A DNA stretch of 64,000 bases, taken from NCBI GenBank assembly GCA_910577165.1, contig CAJTLX010000006.1, positions 28,489-92,488 of the forward strand. The letters run 5' to 3'. This document shows, piece by piece, positions 7,458-16,573 of the stretch. The notes under the pieces were generated by a model. The model searched no databases. It had not been told where the DNA came from and saw only the letters and a list, made by a program, of their open reading frames with translations. The first letter of the stretch is position 1; every line of letters begins with the position of its first letter. A program made the translations under genes and the position numbers. Origin of the DNA: an uncultured Lachnospiraceae bacterium. Its GTDB lineage: Bacteria; Bacillota; Clostridia; Lachnospirales; Lachnospiraceae.

Positions 7458-8339
7458 TTATCCTAGAGATTTTAAATTCTTTCTATACTCCTGCATCTTA
7501 CTTTCTTCTGTATTATCTAAAACAAATTGTAGCTCACTTATAATCTTCTCACGTTCATATGGAAGATATGCGGTTACTGGCATAAAATTCGAAACCGTAT
7601 TTGCAAATAGATGTGTGCGTATGCTTAAACTATAAATTAAAATTTGTAATTCACGAATACGTTCTTTTTCTTCAGCAGACACAAATAATTTTCGTTGTGC
7701 CATTTTATATAACTCTGTATTTGGAAAAAGTGTAAGCGAATCCACGGAAATAAAATATGGATTAAGTTTATTAAATATTTTTGCACTATTCTTTGCATTT
7801 TGATATCCTCCCCCTTTCCCCGCAAGTCCCGTCATATAAACAAAATAATATTCAATCCCCGCCTCATCTAATTTCCTGCATTGTTCTAAAATATCCGCTG
7901 AAGTATATCCCTTATTTGCAAGGGCAAGCACCTCATCATCGCCGCTTTCTGTGCCAATGCTTAATCCGTTAATTCCCATTGCTCTAAGTTTTTTAAGCTG
8001 CCATACTTCCTTATTTTGAATATCTCGGATACTCGCAAACATAGCTATGGTCTGACATTTAATCAGATAATCCCTCACGGTCATCGCTCGCAGTTTAAGA
8101 TTTTCATAACTCATTGCAAATGGGTTAGCCCCCGTTAAAAAAATTCTTCGGGCATTGGGCTGATAGGCTTTTATCTCCGCTAAATCCTCTTCAAATTCAG
8201 AGAGGGGTGACATTCGGAAACATTCATTTTTATATAGGCTACAAAATTTACATTTATTATAAGTGCAGCCGGAAGTAGCCTGTATAATCACGGAATAAGC
8301 CTCATACGGCGGTCGCCAAGTTCTTCCTGTAAAATTCAT
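7458..8339 (-). CDS. Radical SAM protein, CX4CX2C type (copy 2)
   Basis: This 293-residue protein has the iron-sulfur motif GCTYNKCKFC near residue 24, with four residues between the first two cysteines instead of the usual three. FLTGANPF (position of the SAM-binding GGE-like motif) and GTESGDDEVL follow. It is a close relative of the gene just upstream, with which it shares the opening WRPPYEA, the GYTSADI run and the overall order. The pair arose by tandem duplication. The substrate is unknown. Start 8339 follows AAAGGAAGG; the upstream gene ends 18 bases earlier. Confidence 0.85.
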   Translation of the reverse strand: MNFTGRTWRPPYEAYSVIIQATSGCTYNKCKFCSLYKNECFRMSPLSEFEEDLAEIKAYQPNARRIFLTGANPFAMSYENLKLRAMTVRDYLIKCQTIAMFASIRDIQNKEVWQLKKLRAMGINGLSIGTESGDDEVLALANKGYTSADILEQCRKLDEAGIEYYFVYMTGLAGKGGGYQNAKNSAKIFNKLNPYFISVDSLTLFPNTELYKMAQRKLFVSAEEKERIRELQILIYSLSIRTHLFANTVSNFMPVTAYLPYEREKIISELQFVLDNTEESKMQEYRKNLKSLG

Positions 8340-8357
8340 AATTATCCTTCCTTTTAC

Positions 8358-9257
8358 TTACAGATGATAAACGCTTTTTCTGTACTGCTGTAATTCTTCC
8401 TCACTGACATTTTTTATAATTTCATCAAGGAATGATAACAGTTTTTTCTTATCTTTAGGTAATTGCCCATGAAACTGGTACGCATTGGATGCTCCCATTG
8501 CTGCAAAAACTGTTGATATCTGCAAATTTTCAATAAGTGTCCGCACTTCTTTATATTTTTCAAGTTCGCTTTCCTCCCGCCAGTTCCCATGCTGTATCCC
8601 GACATAAAGTTCAGAATCAGGATAAACCGTAAGCATATTTGCCCCAATAAGCGCGGGATGTACCTGGTTACATATATCAGCCGTTAATTTTGCTCCAATT
8701 TCTCCCCTGCCTGCTCCAGAAATACTAACCAGGTAAAAGAAATTATAATGAATACCCGCCCTGTCCAATCTCCGGCATTGCTCTACGATATCAGCAGAAG
8801 TATATCCCTTGTTCATAAATTGCAAAGCTTCATCATCGCCCGTTTCTATTCCTATGGTCAGACTATCGTAGCCACAAGCTTGCAGTTTGGCAAGTTCTTC
8901 ATCGGTTTTAGGCATAATATCCGTAATCCTTGCAAATGAACCAATGGATTCTATTGATGGGAGATATTTGTAAGTTAATTCTGCAATCGCCGTTAATTTC
9001 TCATAGGATAAAACAAATGGATTAGCCCCTGTCAAAAATACCCGACGGATATACTCATTATTCCAACCCTTAACTGCCCTCTTAACCTCCTGCAGATCAC
9101 ACTCAATATCCTCCATAGGAGACATTCTGAATTTGAACGGCAAATCATTATACAAGGTGCAAAACTTGCATTTATGATGCGTACATCCTGCTGTTACCTC
9201 AATTAAAATTGATTTCGCCTCATATGGCGGTCGCCAAATTGTTCCTGTGTAGTGCAT
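8358..9257 (-). CDS. Radical SAM protein, CX4CX2C type (copy 1)
   Basis: A 299-residue paralog of the downstream gene, with GCTHHKCKFC near residue 24, FLTGANPF and GIETGDDEAL. The start at 9257 follows AAGGAGATG; a longer frame from 9305 lacks a site. It is the first gene of an operon with copy 2 and the small gene at 7.2-7.4 kb. It diverges from an HxlR-type regulator, with a palindrome in the shared promoter region, so expression is probably controlled by that regulator. Confidence 0.87.
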   Translation of the reverse strand: MHYTGTIWRPPYEAKSILIEVTAGCTHHKCKFCTLYNDLPFKFRMSPMEDIECDLQEVKRAVKGWNNEYIRRVFLTGANPFVLSYEKLTAIAELTYKYLPSIESIGSFARITDIMPKTDEELAKLQACGYDSLTIGIETGDDEALQFMNKGYTSADIVEQCRRLDRAGIHYNFFYLVSISGAGRGEIGAKLTADICNQVHPALIGANMLTVYPDSELYVGIQHGNWREESELEKYKEVRTLIENLQISTVFAAMGASNAYQFHGQLPKDKKKLLSFLDEIIKNVSEEELQQYRKSVYHL

Positions 9258-9316
9258 AAACACATCTCCTTTTCTGTAATTTATCCTAATTATACTCGTA
9301 TACAACGATTTTACAA

Positions 9317-9338
9317 GTACTGTATTTTTTTATAGTAC
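9317..9338. promoter_or_regulatory. Probable HxlR operator
   Basis: GTACTGT and ATAGTAC form an imperfect palindrome around a run of T between the divergent radical SAM operon and the HxlR gene. HxlR-family proteins such as YodB are known to bind TACT-AT-rich-AGTA palindromes, so the match to family type and position is good. Confidence 0.6.
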
Positions 9339-9421
9339 CCATATAAAAATCGTACATTGATTTTTTAGAAAAACTATGTTATGTTGTGTTATATTATTGA
9401 TTGCAGAAAGGAAGACCAGGG

Positions 9422-9751
9422 ATGAAAAAAAGTGCATTGGCTATTGAACGCTGCAAAACCGTTTCCACCATACAAAAAATCTTGGGTGGTAAATGGAAAA
9501 TTGAAATTATTTATTATATTGCCTTTCAGGATGTACACCGCTTTGGAGAACTTCGCAGACATATCGGCGATATCACAGAATCAAGCCTGACAAAACAGCT
9601 TCGAGAATTAGAAGCAGACGGTTTTATTACTCGCTATGATTACAAGGAAATCCCTCCCCATGTGGAATATAATCTGACGGATTTAGGAAAAAGTTTTATC
9701 CCGGTTTTTGAACATATGAAGCAGTGGGGGGAAGAAAATCTGAAAGAATAA
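9422..9751 (+). CDS. HxlR-family winged-helix regulator
   Basis: A 109-residue HxlR protein with the family's CKT near the N-terminus, GGKWKIEI, the recognition region FGELRRHIGDITESSLTKQLRELEADG and the wing IPPHVEYNLT. Several members (YodB, HypR) sense electrophiles or oxidants through an N-terminal cysteine; a cysteine is present at residue 12. The start at 9422 follows AAAGGAAG. It is divergent from the radical SAM operon and likely represses it and itself through the palindrome at 9317-9338. Confidence 0.9.
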   Translation: MKKSALAIERCKTVSTIQKILGGKWKIEIIYYIAFQDVHRFGELRRHIGDITESSLTKQLRELEADGFITRYDYKEIPPHVEYNLTDLGKSFIPVFEHMKQWGEENLKE

Positions 9752-9812
9752 ATATATTGTCAAACAAAGAATGATATGTTGTAACCGGGTTTATAGGAAA
9801 ACCAAAGGGCTA

Positions 9813-9838
9813 AGGAGGCTTTACCCCTCCTGTATTTT
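9813..9838 (+). terminator. Terminator after the HxlR gene
   Basis: AGGAGG (9813-9818) pairs with CCTCCT (9826-9831), followed by TGTATTTT. Confidence 0.6.
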
Positions 9839-9873
9839 CAGAGGGTATAAAAATTCTCCAGACAAAAGAAAAT

Positions 9874-9905
9874 AGCCGCCACTGCTACCAATAGTGACGG
9901 CTTTC
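9874..9905. terminator. Bidirectional hairpin between HxlR and the TPR remnant
   Basis: AGCCG + ACT pairs with AGT + CGGCT around a short loop, followed by TTT on the plus strand and TATTTT on the minus strand. It may end transcription of the degenerate gene at 10.0 kb. Confidence 0.5.
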
Positions 9906-9962
9906 CCTCCTAAATTCCATCATAGCACATCTAAATGAAAATTTCAAAAATTTTTCGCGCTG

Positions 9963-10236
9963 TCATTCTTCTTTCTGTATTTGCAAAATTTTTTGATACA
10001 ATTCCTCTGCTCTTTTATATTCTCCCTGTTTCTTAGACACTCCTGCCAAATTATGATAACCAGTTGCTGTATCCGGATGCATTTCTTTCTACTTCTCTAC
10101 AACTTTCCAAAATATCCTCGATAGGAGAACTATATTTATCGCTGGTTCGATATTCCATCGTATTCTTACAGTAAAATTTATCCATTTGCTCCACTTGCAA
10201 AGATGCCTGAGAAAATGTATTAAACATTTCAGACAC
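9963..10236 (-). pseudogene. Remnant of a tetratricopeptide-repeat gene
   Basis: The open frame 10236-10051 ends early, but a second frame continues with a clear TPR: HPDTATGYHNLAGVSKKQG, then EYKRAEELYQKILQIQ, and stops at 9963. This is the kinesin-light-chain-like repeat pattern. The two halves join near 10070-10090 by a frame change. There is no obvious start codon with a ribosome site. I read it as the decayed 3' end of a larger TPR gene. Confidence 0.65.
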
Positions 10237-10402
10237 CTACATATTTCATCCCAAACTTCCTCCTAGTTCATTCTTCTTTAATTTTAATTATATATCATGT
10301 TGCATAAATTATCAAATCATTTCATTGAAATTTTCTAGAAACTGTTATTTACGAGGCAGAAAAGATTCTGAAATAAAACTATTCTAAAAAATGATTTGTA
10401 TT

Positions 10403-10705
10403 TTATACATCCCAACAATATTTTTTCATTTCCACCCTATCTCCAATAAACCTTATCCCCTCTTCCATCAACAAACTCTTCTGATCGTAAAAATGTGGAG
10501 CGAGTCTTCCCGCATGATTTACCACGCGGTGGCATGGATATTCCCCGTAATACTCCGACATACTAAGAACCTTACCCACCAGCCTTGCATTTTTATCCCG
10601 CCCAATCAACCTTGCAATTTGCCCATAAGAGGCGACACACCCCTTTGGTATCTCCTCCACCACCGATAATATTTCATAGATTAAATCCTGCGTAAGCACG
10701 GACAT
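10403..10705 (-). CDS. MGMT-family protein (alkyltransferase DNA-binding domain)
   Basis: A 100-residue protein consisting only of the DNA-binding/active-site domain of O6-methylguanine-DNA methyltransferases. It has VASYGQIARLIG, the arginine-finger region ARLVGKVL and the active-site PCHRVV. The cysteine is kept, unlike alkyltransferase-like proteins with PWHRV. The N-terminal domain of full MGMT is missing, which is usual for this short group. It would repair or flag alkylated guanine. The start at 10705 follows GAGGGGGAT. The DUF6774-like gene ends 35 bases upstream, so they may be co-transcribed. Confidence 0.85.
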   Translation of the reverse strand: MSVLTQDLIYEILSVVEEIPKGCVASYGQIARLIGRDKNARLVGKVLSMSEYYGEYPCHRVVNHAGRLAPHFYDQKSLLMEEGIRFIGDRVEMKKYCWDV

Positions 10706-10740
10706 AAAATCCCCCTCTTCCATCGCTTGTCCTGATCTCT

Positions 10741-10917
10741 TCAATCCTCTTTGCAATCTCTCCGACTGCAATTTTCCTCATTTACTAACATCATATGCAA
10801 TGTTTCCCCCAGCTGGATCAACACGGCAGAAAAAATCTCCATTTCCTCCCTGCTGCTGCATTTTGAAATTACGCAGGCAAGCGAGGATACATAGGCAACC
10901 AATTCACAGGAATTCAT
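10741..10917 (-). CDS. DUF6774-like small protein
   Basis: A 58-residue protein beginning MNSCELVAYVSSLACVIS, with the pattern EEMEIFSAVLIQLGETL. I recognise it as similar to the DUF6774 family, small helical proteins common in Lachnospiraceae with unknown role. The start at 10917 follows AAAGGGG. It precedes the MGMT-like gene on the same strand. Confidence 0.7.
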   Translation of the reverse strand: MNSCELVAYVSSLACVISKCSSREEMEIFSAVLIQLGETLHMMLVNEENCSRRDCKED

Positions 10918-11110
10918 AATTCCCCTTTCTATGCGTTGTCCAAATACCGAACCACACAAAAATTCATTTATTTGATCCTATGATTCTCGCCACAATTTGT
11001 TCCAAAATGTTATAAAAATAATCCCTTTTTCGTACTATACTGCACAAAATTTATTTTGTCAATATACATCTTTTTAAGGTTTTGATATAATAACTATTTG
11101 CATTCCTGAA

Positions 11111-11155
11111 CATAAAAATACCGGGAAATAATCTGCTCTCATTATTTCCCGGTAT
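11111..11155 (-). terminator. Strong terminator of the xylan operon
   Basis: Perfect 15-bp arms (11118-11132 and 11141-11155, ATACCGGGAAATAAT and its complement) with an 8-base loop, followed by TTTTT on the minus strand. It lies 24 bases beyond the GH10 stop. Confidence 0.93.
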
Positions 11156-11178
11156 TCTTCTATTTTTTTGATCCCCTC

Positions 11179-12444
11179 TCAATAGTCAACCGCCAGTACC
11201 GACTCATCCTGTAACACACCATAAAATGCGCGCTTTGGGTTTCCCTCTTCATCGAACAAAAGTGCGTGTTCTCCGGCTCTCCAGCCTCCGCTTGCTGGGC
11301 GATCGGTATACCCCCAGAACGTCATCGAGGTAAAAGGCATTCCATTATCCACTAATTTTTGCAATCCGATCATCAGACATTTTATTTTGCGTGCCTGCTT
11401 TTCTAAGTTTTCCTCCGTTGCCTCCTGACCAATACCAAGGTCAAATTCGGTGATCTGTACTTCATACCCTGCACGGCAAAATGCACGCACCGTCGGGAGC
11501 AGCGTCATATCCATCACATCGTTAATACTGACATGGGACTGCATTCCGATTCCGTCAATCAGCCCCTCATCCTGAATCTTTTGCAGACCGTCAATAATCC
11601 GCTGTGTTTTGGATGAGGTATTATAATCATTATAAAACAGCTTCATATAATCTGGCGCATACTGTCTTGCATAATAAAATGCATAGTAGACATAATCCGG
11701 TCCAAGTACATCAAACCAATAATTTGCGTGTCCGTCCACTTCCTCCACAACACCGTGCGGATTTTCGTCAGAAATTGGTCCGTTAAATGCCTCATTTACT
11801 ACATCCACCGCATAGATAAGTTCCGGATATTCTGTGTCAAAATAAGTTAATACCTGACGGATATAACTTTCCATACGCGCAAGCATTACCTCGCGGCTTA
11901 CATACTCGCCCTCATTTGTATAATCCTCTGTAAAGAACCAGCGTGGTGTCTGCGCATGCCATACAAGCGTATGGAAACGGATTTTAATATCGTTTTCTAA
12001 GGCGCGCAGAATTGCCGCATTGCTGCGCGAAAAATCAACGACAGGATCTTTGTAAGTGGAACCATCCGCCAGCCCGTCCTGGCTCTCTTTCTGGCGCAGC
12101 ACAGCATCTGGCTTCATCTCGTTCTCGCAGGTAAAACTGTCAAAATTTGCGGTGATGGTCTTCCCGATCTCACTCCAATTGCTAAAATCACTTGGATTGA
12201 GCGCGATCCCCATATGAAAATCATCCCTGTAAAGCTCAAGGAAATTTTCTGCTGCCTTGGTCGGTTCCGCCGTCGGTTCCGGTGTTGGGGTGTTCGTCGG
12301 TGTTGGTTCTGAATTCCCATTACTTTCCAATTCTTTATCTTCCGATTCCACAGGGGTTGGACTTACTTCATCTTCCGTATCCTTGCCGCAGCCTGCAAGC
12401 AAGATTGCCGTTGCAGCCACAAAAAACAATCTTCTTATTCTCAT
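11179..12444 (-). CDS. Endo-1,4-beta-xylanase, GH10 lipoprotein
   Basis: This 421-residue enzyme cleaves internal bonds in xylan. It has a lipoprotein signal with lipobox LLAGC (Cys 19), so it is anchored outside the membrane. A Pro/Thr/Glu-rich linker (about residues 28-65) follows, then one GH10 domain. The acid/base Glu is in VVNEAF near residue 216 and the nucleophile in QITEFDL near residue 330; RFHTLVWHAQTP is the conserved strand. No carbohydrate-binding module is seen. It is the last gene of an esterase-GH43-GH10 operon, 57 bases after GH43. Confidence 0.95.
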   Translation of the reverse strand: MRIRRLFFVAATAILLAGCGKDTEDEVSPTPVESEDKELESNGNSEPTPTNTPTPEPTAEPTKAAENFLELYRDDFHMGIALNPSDFSNWSEIGKTITANFDSFTCENEMKPDAVLRQKESQDGLADGSTYKDPVVDFSRSNAAILRALENDIKIRFHTLVWHAQTPRWFFTEDYTNEGEYVSREVMLARMESYIRQVLTYFDTEYPELIYAVDVVNEAFNGPISDENPHGVVEEVDGHANYWFDVLGPDYVYYAFYYARQYAPDYMKLFYNDYNTSSKTQRIIDGLQKIQDEGLIDGIGMQSHVSINDVMDMTLLPTVRAFCRAGYEVQITEFDLGIGQEATEENLEKQARKIKCLMIGLQKLVDNGMPFTSMTFWGYTDRPASGGWRAGEHALLFDEEGNPKRAFYGVLQDESVLAVDY

Positions 12445-12501
12445 TGAAAACTCCTTTCGCTAACTCCCATCTTCCCGCTTTAGCGGGAACTCAAATCAAG
12501 A

Positions 12502-14301
12502 TTATTTGCGCACAATTACCTTTGTTTTTACCCAGGTAAGTTCCGGGTTTAAATCGCGCTCCTCCGTCATATCAAGTACGGGGAAATTCTCGCGGTTAAA
12601 ATGCAGACGGCGCAGACCACTTGAACGCTCGCCATTTACACCGCGCCTTGCGTGATAGACAAACCAGAAAACCCCCTCCTCATCTTCCACAAAAGAATTG
12701 TGTCCCGGTCCGAATTCACCCCATTTTGACTGCGCTGCTAAGACTCCATTTCTGCTGACATCGGAAGGCACACTTCTCGATGAGAGGAGCGGACAATTTT
12801 CCTTCACCCAATTTTTCGGATCTAACAGATCGTCACCCTCTGTTGCGGTAAGTAGCCCCGTCACATAGGTGGAATCCACGGCGGCACTGGAAAAAGTCAT
12901 GTAGATCATCCCATTTTTCTTGATTACAAACGGTCCCTCGTCAACAAAAGTATGATTGTTTGCCCAACCGTACTCCGGCTGTGATAAAAGCACTGGCTCC
13001 GAGGCGAGCTGCCATGGTTTCTTGGAATTTAATTTTGCAATATAGAGCCATGCCCCCTGATCCACCGGGGAGAACTGACGCTGCGACCAGCATACATAAT
13101 GCACACCTGCCGACTCAAATTCTGTCATATCAAGAGTAATTCCCTGCTCTCCATAGAGCATACTCCCGTCCTTTCTTTCCACACGCACCGGCATTTCCCA
13201 GTCCTCAGCGCACATTGGATTGCCGCCCAGCTTTAGTGCCATCACATGGCTTTGCTCCTTCTCAAATGGTCCCGGCGTGCCCGCATGAAAAATGTAGAGC
13301 CTGTCCTCTATAATATGAAATTCTGGTGCCCACAAAAGCCCTTTTAAATGCGGGTACATCTGTGTATCAAGAATCTTTATCTCCTGAGCAGTGATCAGCC
13401 CCGGAATAGTGTCCGCCTCGCGTATGTACAAAGAATTGTTTCCGTCCGCATCATTTGTGGCAATAAAATAATATTTTCCATTCCACTTCCCTATACATGG
13501 ATCTGCGCGGTTAAAGGCAATTGGAAACGAAAAATGTTCCTGATGTATCTTCCCCCTGATCTCGTATTCCCCCGGAGTAGCAAAATCCATGGAATCCGTG
13601 TACCAATCCACCTTCTTTTCCACCTTGGAACCGTCACTGTAATATGCCATAGCACGCAGAGTATCAAGTTCCTGCCTATCTTTCACCGAAACACTTTCCG
13701 GCACTTCATTTAAGACATTCACCGGGGTAAGAAAACGACATTTTAAGTGTTCTGCCTGCTCTTTTGATATCTCAATCATATTTCCAGGAATCGCTCCGGG
13801 CAGCTGCGCCTCAATCGCAGCATATTCTTCATCAGTAAATTTTCCAAAAAGATGTCGATTTTTGTCCTCACCCTGCATTTCTCCTATCGCGCTCCGCATC
13901 ACGCAGCCCCCTTCATGAAGCAGTTCTCCCGCCGCGGTCTTGCTCATTCCCCACGCGCCAAGTTCCTGATAATGAATTAGATCTTTACTGCAAAAGGCAA
14001 GTGCCAGCTCCCCTAGTTCCTCATCCGGGCTTCCGTCCACCTCAATTCTCTTTGCGATCACGCCAAATGTTCCATCTTCCCTCTTAAAAATCTTCGGGTT
14101 CTTTAAACTTTTCGCGTGCAGTGTCCCGTCCGCTCTTGCCACCGCCTTAGCATACAAAATCCCCGAATTATGATTCAGCGCGGTAAAATGCTCCCCGTCC
14201 TCACTCAGCGCGAGATGCATACTGTACGCAAGTTTTTCCGAATAGATGGAATCTTCCTGCGGCTTTCTGGTATAACAGAGCAAATAATATGTATCAGCCA
14301 T
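12502..14301 (-). CDS. GH43-type glycosidase (arabinofuranosidase/xylosidase)
   Basis: A 599-residue protein without signal peptide. Residues about 270-590 form a five-bladed GH43 propeller: the base Asp in FNRADPCIGKWNGKYYF, a DGN run, and the acid Glu in VDEGPFVIKKNG. The N-terminal 260 residues are a partial propeller-like or accessory region (YYLLCYTRKP). Intracellular GH43 enzymes remove arabinose or xylose from xylo-oligosaccharides; which one cannot be told here. The start at 14301 follows AGGGGAGG, 13 bases after the esterase stop. Confidence 0.85.
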   Translation of the reverse strand: MADTYYLLCYTRKPQEDSIYSEKLAYSMHLALSEDGEHFTALNHNSGILYAKAVARADGTLHAKSLKNPKIFKREDGTFGVIAKRIEVDGSPDEELGELALAFCSKDLIHYQELGAWGMSKTAAGELLHEGGCVMRSAIGEMQGEDKNRHLFGKFTDEEYAAIEAQLPGAIPGNMIEISKEQAEHLKCRFLTPVNVLNEVPESVSVKDRQELDTLRAMAYYSDGSKVEKKVDWYTDSMDFATPGEYEIRGKIHQEHFSFPIAFNRADPCIGKWNGKYYFIATNDADGNNSLYIREADTIPGLITAQEIKILDTQMYPHLKGLLWAPEFHIIEDRLYIFHAGTPGPFEKEQSHVMALKLGGNPMCAEDWEMPVRVERKDGSMLYGEQGITLDMTEFESAGVHYVCWSQRQFSPVDQGAWLYIAKLNSKKPWQLASEPVLLSQPEYGWANNHTFVDEGPFVIKKNGMIYMTFSSAAVDSTYVTGLLTATEGDDLLDPKNWVKENCPLLSSRSVPSDVSRNGVLAAQSKWGEFGPGHNSFVEDEEGVFWFVYHARRGVNGERSSGLRRLHFNRENFPVLDMTEERDLNPELTWVKTKVIVRK

Positions 14302-14314
14302 AATTCCTCCCCTT

Positions 14315-15115
14315 TCAATTTAACATCCACTTGATTGCTGGTTCCAGTTTTGCATCCCAAAATTGCATATTATGACTTCCCGGTCCTTCCTCATAAACTA
14401 CTGGAATATTTTCCTTCTTTAAAAATTCGCAGAATGCGCGATTTTTCTCAAGTAGAAAATCTTCCGTTCCGCACGCCATAAAAATATCCGGAATTTTCTT
14501 TCCCTCTTCCTTTAATTTTAACAGGAGTGTTTCCGGGTTCGCATCGCTTTCTTTTGCCCGGTCAAGTTCGCCAAAACACAACTGATAATACTCGTAATTT
14601 GCCACACCGTTATTCTGTCCCGGCTTTATTTCCTCAAGCTCATGAACAATAAGCGCGGAGGACATTGCCGCCACTTTAGAAAAATTTTCCGGAAATGCAA
14701 ATGCGGTGTGCAGCGCGCCAAATCCTCCCATCGAAAGCCCGCCGATAAATGTATCTTCCGCGCCCTTTGCAAGCCCAAAAACCTTTCTCATATAATCCAC
14801 CAATTCGCCTCCGACAAAATCGCAGTATTTGCGCCCCGTCGCCTCACCATTTAAATAAAAGCTGTTTTCTCCATTGGGAAAAACTGCCGCCAGATTGTAT
14901 TTTTCCGCCAGAAAACGAATGGAACTGCCATAGAGCCACTCGTTAAGATCGCTGGTGTAGCCGTGCAGCAAAAACAAAGTTTTCGTCGGTCTTTTATAGT
15001 GTGGATTATCTGCCGACTCCTGTCTCCGGACACGCGCCCCATCCGGCAAAAGTACCTTAAATGATACCGGGCGCATCAGGCATCCCGAAAAAAATTCAAC
15101 ATTCAATACGGACAT
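14315..15115 (-). CDS. Esterase D-type alpha/beta hydrolase (probable xylan esterase)
   Basis: A 266-residue serine esterase of the esterase D / feruloyl esterase type. The motifs are LLHGYTSDLNEW (oxyanion hole), GLSMGGFGA (nucleophile Ser), DIFMACGTEDFL (acid Asp) and GSHNMQFW (His). In this operon with GH43 and GH10 it likely strips acetyl or feruloyl groups from imported xylo-oligosaccharides. There is no signal peptide. The start at 15115 follows GGAGGG. It is the first gene of the operon, with a promoter at 15145-15174. Confidence 0.88.
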   Translation of the reverse strand: MSVLNVEFFSGCLMRPVSFKVLLPDGARVRRQESADNPHYKRPTKTLFLLHGYTSDLNEWLYGSSIRFLAEKYNLAAVFPNGENSFYLNGEATGRKYCDFVGGELVDYMRKVFGLAKGAEDTFIGGLSMGGFGALHTAFAFPENFSKVAAMSSALIVHELEEIKPGQNNGVANYEYYQLCFGELDRAKESDANPETLLLKLKEEGKKIPDIFMACGTEDFLLEKNRAFCEFLKKENIPVVYEEGPGSHNMQFWDAKLEPAIKWMLN

Positions 15116-15144
15116 ACGTAAACCCTCCAAAATTTGATATAAAT

Positions 15145-15174
15145 ATTATACAGAAAAACAGATATTTCCTTCAA
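15145..15174 (-). promoter_or_regulatory. Promoter of the xylan operon
   Basis: On the minus strand TTGAAG (15169-15174) and TATAAT (15145-15150) are 18 bases apart, about 30 bases before the esterase start codon. Confidence 0.7.
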
Positions 15175-15263
15175 TGATATATCCTGTTAAGTTACTGATA
15201 TATTCAATATTTTTTTATCTTTGCTGATCTTATGTACTCTCTGGCAAAACGCCAATAGCATTC

Positions 15264-16262
15264 TTAACCCTCTGACAGCGGATTATTTTCAAGATACTGA
15301 TACAGAAAACTTAAAATTTCTATTGTGCAGTCCACCACCCGATTATGCGCATATTTTCGGTTTGTGGAAAAATTTCCAAAATATCCCCAGGGGTCTTTTA
15401 TCTGTGGTCCATAATCCCAAAGTCCGCGCGCATTTTGATTCTCAAGCAGCCATTTTACCACATGAGAAAGATAGCGCGATCCCCCCTGAAACTGATTGAT
15501 AAAATTAAATGCATGAAACCACCTTCTCGTCTTGCGCCCAATAAACTCCTCCGGCAATTTTTCCGGACACTCCGCCCAGAAATATCCGTTGTGGTATGCA
15601 TTCTCCCCAAGATGACAAAGCATCGCCTCCTCGATCCCCTCCCCAAGTTCTGTTCTGCGCTTTAATAAAAGCCCCGGCTGCATTGGCACAAGCCTTGCCT
15701 CACGTGTTAAAAACACTTCATGCTGTGCCGCGCAGTCGCGCTCATAGGAATATTGCCCATCCTGATAAGCACATCCCACAATGTAGTTCCACTGGGCAAA
15801 AGTATTGTCACAGAGCGGATTGTACGGGCGAATGGACTCAAGTGACTCGCATATTTCTGCCGTCTGCCAGGGGTTGGCACGCTCATTTTTCTCAAAAGGC
15901 TTCGCCGGAATTTCTCCGGTTAAAATTCCTTCCAAATATTCATTTGCAAGCATTAGAATATCCCGGTCATCATAGGTAAGTCCAAGATAGAGGCAGCGTC
16001 TTATCGCAACCTGGGAGGTTGGAAATAATTTTTTCACGCTGTAATCTTTTGAGCGAAATGCTCCCCATCCCCCCTGTGTATCCTGCTCATGATAAAGCTG
16101 CTCCACAATATCACTGTGCAAAAATTTTTCGTGCAGCTGCAAAAACTGCTCCGTATTCGGAGCCTCCCCAATAAACTGCAATACTCGGTGCCTGACCGCA
16201 GGATATTCGCAGAAATCATACAGTTTCATCGCAGTCTGATCCAATAATTCTCTTGTAAGCAT
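15264..16262 (-). CDS. Uncharacterised alpha/alpha-toroid protein
   Basis: A 332-residue cytoplasmic protein of helical pairs. GGWGAF near residue 65, LWDYGP near residue 280 and WGYFGNFS recall the repeats of prenyltransferase/terpene-cyclase alpha-alpha toroids, but no catalytic DxDD or DCTAE motif is visible. Function unknown; enzymes of this shape also include glycan-active proteins. The start at 16262 follows GGAGG. It is upstream of the xylan operon on the same strand, but the operon has its own promoter. Confidence 0.65.
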   Translation of the reverse strand: MLTRELLDQTAMKLYDFCEYPAVRHRVLQFIGEAPNTEQFLQLHEKFLHSDIVEQLYHEQDTQGGWGAFRSKDYSVKKLFPTSQVAIRRCLYLGLTYDDRDILMLANEYLEGILTGEIPAKPFEKNERANPWQTAEICESLESIRPYNPLCDNTFAQWNYIVGCAYQDGQYSYERDCAAQHEVFLTREARLVPMQPGLLLKRRTELGEGIEEAMLCHLGENAYHNGYFWAECPEKLPEEFIGRKTRRWFHAFNFINQFQGGSRYLSHVVKWLLENQNARGLWDYGPQIKDPWGYFGNFSTNRKYAHNRVVDCTIEILSFLYQYLENNPLSEG

Positions 16263-16573
16263 TTTTCTATCTTCCTCCAAGTTTCCCTTCTCCCTTCTAA
16301 AAATACAATAAATTAAAACTTCATCCCCGTTTTCCTATCCCTCTTTGTAAAAATAACCAGCTATCCTTACCACACTGAATTTCCCCTCCATAATTAACAA
16401 AAAACAAAATATGTTTATACAAATAATATATTATATCTTTACTGTTTATTATAGCAGTTCATGGCAATATTTGCAATCAATATATAATTTAAGAAGCAAT
16501 GCGGGCGTTGACTTCAAACGGCAAAACGGGTATAATACATCCAGTAAACAGACTGGACTACAAGGAGTTACCT
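16263..16573. other. Intergenic region between divergent genes
   Basis: A 311-base AT-rich gap between the toroid protein and the histidine phosphatase. Apart from the plus-strand promoter near its right end I see no ORF, repeat or structured RNA in it. Confidence 0.6.
16508..16536 (+). promoter_or_regulatory. Promoter of the histidine phosphatase gene
   Basis: TTGACT (16508-16513) and TATAAT (16531-16536) are 17 bases apart. Confidence 0.85.
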
